A DNA stretch of 41,801 nucleotides from an uncultured Bacilli bacterium (GTDB lineage Bacteria > Bacillota_I > Bacilli_A > RF39 > UBA660): contig CAKOLL010000008.1 of the NCBI GenBank assembly GCA_934096295.1, forward strand, positions 1 to 41,801, read 5' to 3'. Shown here one piece after another: positions 41,022-41,801 of the stretch. Position 1 is the stretch's first letter, and each line of letters begins with the position of its first letter. The notes below the pieces were generated by a model. That model ran no database searches. It worked only from the letters and a program-made list of their open reading frames with translations, and was not told the DNA's origin. Made by a program: the position numbers and the translations under genes.

Positions 41022-41621
41022 ATGGTATGCTTGCTAAAAGTAAAGAAAAAGAAGAAAGAAACACCTAAACAAGAAAAGAAAGAAGAAAGTATTAGTTTAT
41101 CATTAAGTAATACTTATATTCACAAAACTGGAACAAAAACAAGTAAAGCAACTGCTAAAGTAGAAAATGCAAGTGGTAATGTTACTTATTCAGTATCTAA
41201 TGATAGATGTATAAGTATTGATTTTAGTACAGGTGCAATAAGCACTAAATCTGTTCAAAAACAAGAACTTTCATATTGTGCTGGTGGAGAAAAAATTACT
41301 GTAACTGCTACACTTCCAAGTGGTAAGAGTGCATCTCAAACATTAAACCTAGAAAAAGACTTAATGTTAACTGCAGGTAATAATGAATATACTTATGTGG
41401 ATAAAAATAGATATTTTAATACTGGCTCTAATGATTTTACTGTTAAATCAAATCAAAGTATAAAATGGTCTACAAGTGGAACTATTTCAGGAAGTGTTAC
41501 AACAAATGATACTACTTGTATTGGAAAAGTAAATGCTACAACCAACTCATCTGCTACAATTACTGCAACTACTGTTGGAGGACAAAAATTAGAAGTGTAT
41601 TGTGTAGCCGTAGTAAATTAA
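41022..41621 (+). CDS. Ig-like (Big) domain protein without a visible secretion signal
   Basis: About 199 residues. A lysine-rich start (KVKKKKKETPKQEKKEES) is followed by one or two beta-sandwich domains of bacterial Ig-like type (SLSNTYIHKTGTKT, NVTYSVSND, ITVTATLPSGKSASQTLNL). Such domains normally work outside the cell, and a lysine-rich stretch often follows a signal or lipobox, yet none is encoded in frame and no ribosome site precedes the ATG. The 5' end may be lost or frameshifted. Cysteines are present in pairs. Start and integrity are uncertain. Confidence 0.55.
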   Translation: MVCLLKVKKKKKETPKQEKKEESISLSLSNTYIHKTGTKTSKATAKVENASGNVTYSVSNDRCISIDFSTGAISTKSVQKQELSYCAGGEKITVTATLPSGKSASQTLNLEKDLMLTAGNNEYTYVDKNRYFNTGSNDFTVKSNQSIKWSTSGTISGSVTTNDTTCIGKVNATTNSSATITATTVGGQKLEVYCVAVVN

Positions 41622-41645
41622 GGTATTAAATATTTAAAATGTGTC

Positions 41646-41684
41646 AAAAGTCATATTTTTTGCAAGAATAATATGACTTTTTTC
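41646..41684 (+). terminator. Rho-independent terminator
   Basis: AAAAGTCATATT (41646-41657) and AATATGACTTTT (41670-41681) form a perfect 12-bp stem followed by T residues. Confidence 0.9.
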
Positions 41685-41739
41685 ATCTATTAAAGAAAGT
41701 GAAAAAATAGTATAATTATATAGGAAGGAGGAAGATTTG

Positions 41740-41801
41740 ATGAGCAAATCTAAAAATGTAGTTAAAAAATTAACTACAATACTATTTACATTAGTAGCAG
41801 T
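41740..41801 (+). CDS. start of a secreted protein (cut by the window end)
   Basis: The first 20 codons, MSKSKNVVKKLTTILFTLVA, are a typical signal peptide start. AGGAAGGAGG (41722-41731) is well spaced for the ATG and a TATAAT box is at 41711-41716. The mature protein lies beyond the window, so nothing can be said about function. Confidence 0.7.
   Translation, partial: MSKSKNVVKKLTTILFTLVA

Noticed and set aside
1..41801. Mollicutes-type code with TGA as Trp
   Set aside because: Several genes end naturally in TGA (for example at 6493 and 39070), and tryptophan is encoded by TGG throughout conserved enzymes.

Overview
The window looks like a piece of chromosome from an uncultured, very AT-rich member of the Bacillota, most likely a gut Bacilli lineage of the RF39 or Erysipelotrichia type. 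That placement is inference. It rests on Bacillus-like core gene order (yqfC-yqfD-...-ybeY-dgkA-era-yqzL-recO), strong AGGTGAT or GGAGG ribosome sites, a threonine T-box, class B sortase genes and sporulation-associated genes (SpoVIF, YqfC, YqfD). TGG is used for Trp and several genes end in TGA, so the code is standard and not the Mollicutes code. Gene spacing is tight. Four convergent pairs share one hairpin terminator that contains one or both stop codons.

Layout. 1-4.3 kb: envelope genes, including a large sortase and a divergent cell-surface protein with a sortase-like tail. 4.3-9.2 kb: lysS, a cysteine-cluster protein, an unknown helical protein and an ion-transporter-superfamily permease. 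9.2-15.4 kb: an apparently leaderless unknown gene, a short ClpC-like AAA+ protein whose start codon lies in an 11-bp hairpin, an unknown gene, spoVIF, a Fic protein and a VanY carboxypeptidase. 15.4-20.1 kb is an accessory island: a DUF3990/partner toxin-antitoxin-like pair, a DUF1016 nuclease gene with two decaying partial copies that each carry a different palindrome at the same place, and an XRE regulator with operators in front of a secreted protein gene. 20.1-25.3 kb: the conserved core block yqfC, yqfD, a VanZ-like gene, ybeY, dgkA, era, yqzL, recO, tdk. 25.3-26.1 kb: a type III toxin-antitoxin locus with three 37-bp repeats, a terminator and a ToxN/AbiQ toxin. 26.2-29.6 kb: single-chain glycyl-tRNA synthetase, sepF, divIVA and small membrane proteins. 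29.8 kb: tRNA-Lys(CTT). 30-34 kb: a lone HerA-like ATPase, then a T-box, a small coiled-coil gene and thrS without a TGS domain. 34-37.4 kb: a cytosolic HExxH protein, an orphan AbiEii-like protein, a transposase remnant and a class B sortase gene cut short beside it. 37.5-40.9 kb: two overlapping sensor-kinase genes (the first has lost its phospho-acceptor histidine) facing a LuxR-type response regulator. 40.9 kb to the end: an Ig-like protein without a secretion signal and the start of a secreted protein.

The genes fall into three functional groups. One is housekeeping: translation (lysS, glyS, thrS, tRNA-Lys), repair and ribosome assembly (era, ybeY, recO), and division (sepF, divIVA). The second is the cell surface: sortases, VanY, VanZ, SH3b and Ig-like proteins, plus a two-component system. 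The third is scattered defence or toxin modules: ToxIN, DUF3990, DUF1016, Fic, HerA and AbiEii. The most interesting signals are the covarying palindromes inside the DUF1016 copies, the ToxIN repeats that can each fold as a pseudoknot, the hairpin over the Clp start codon, and the kinase/pseudokinase pair.
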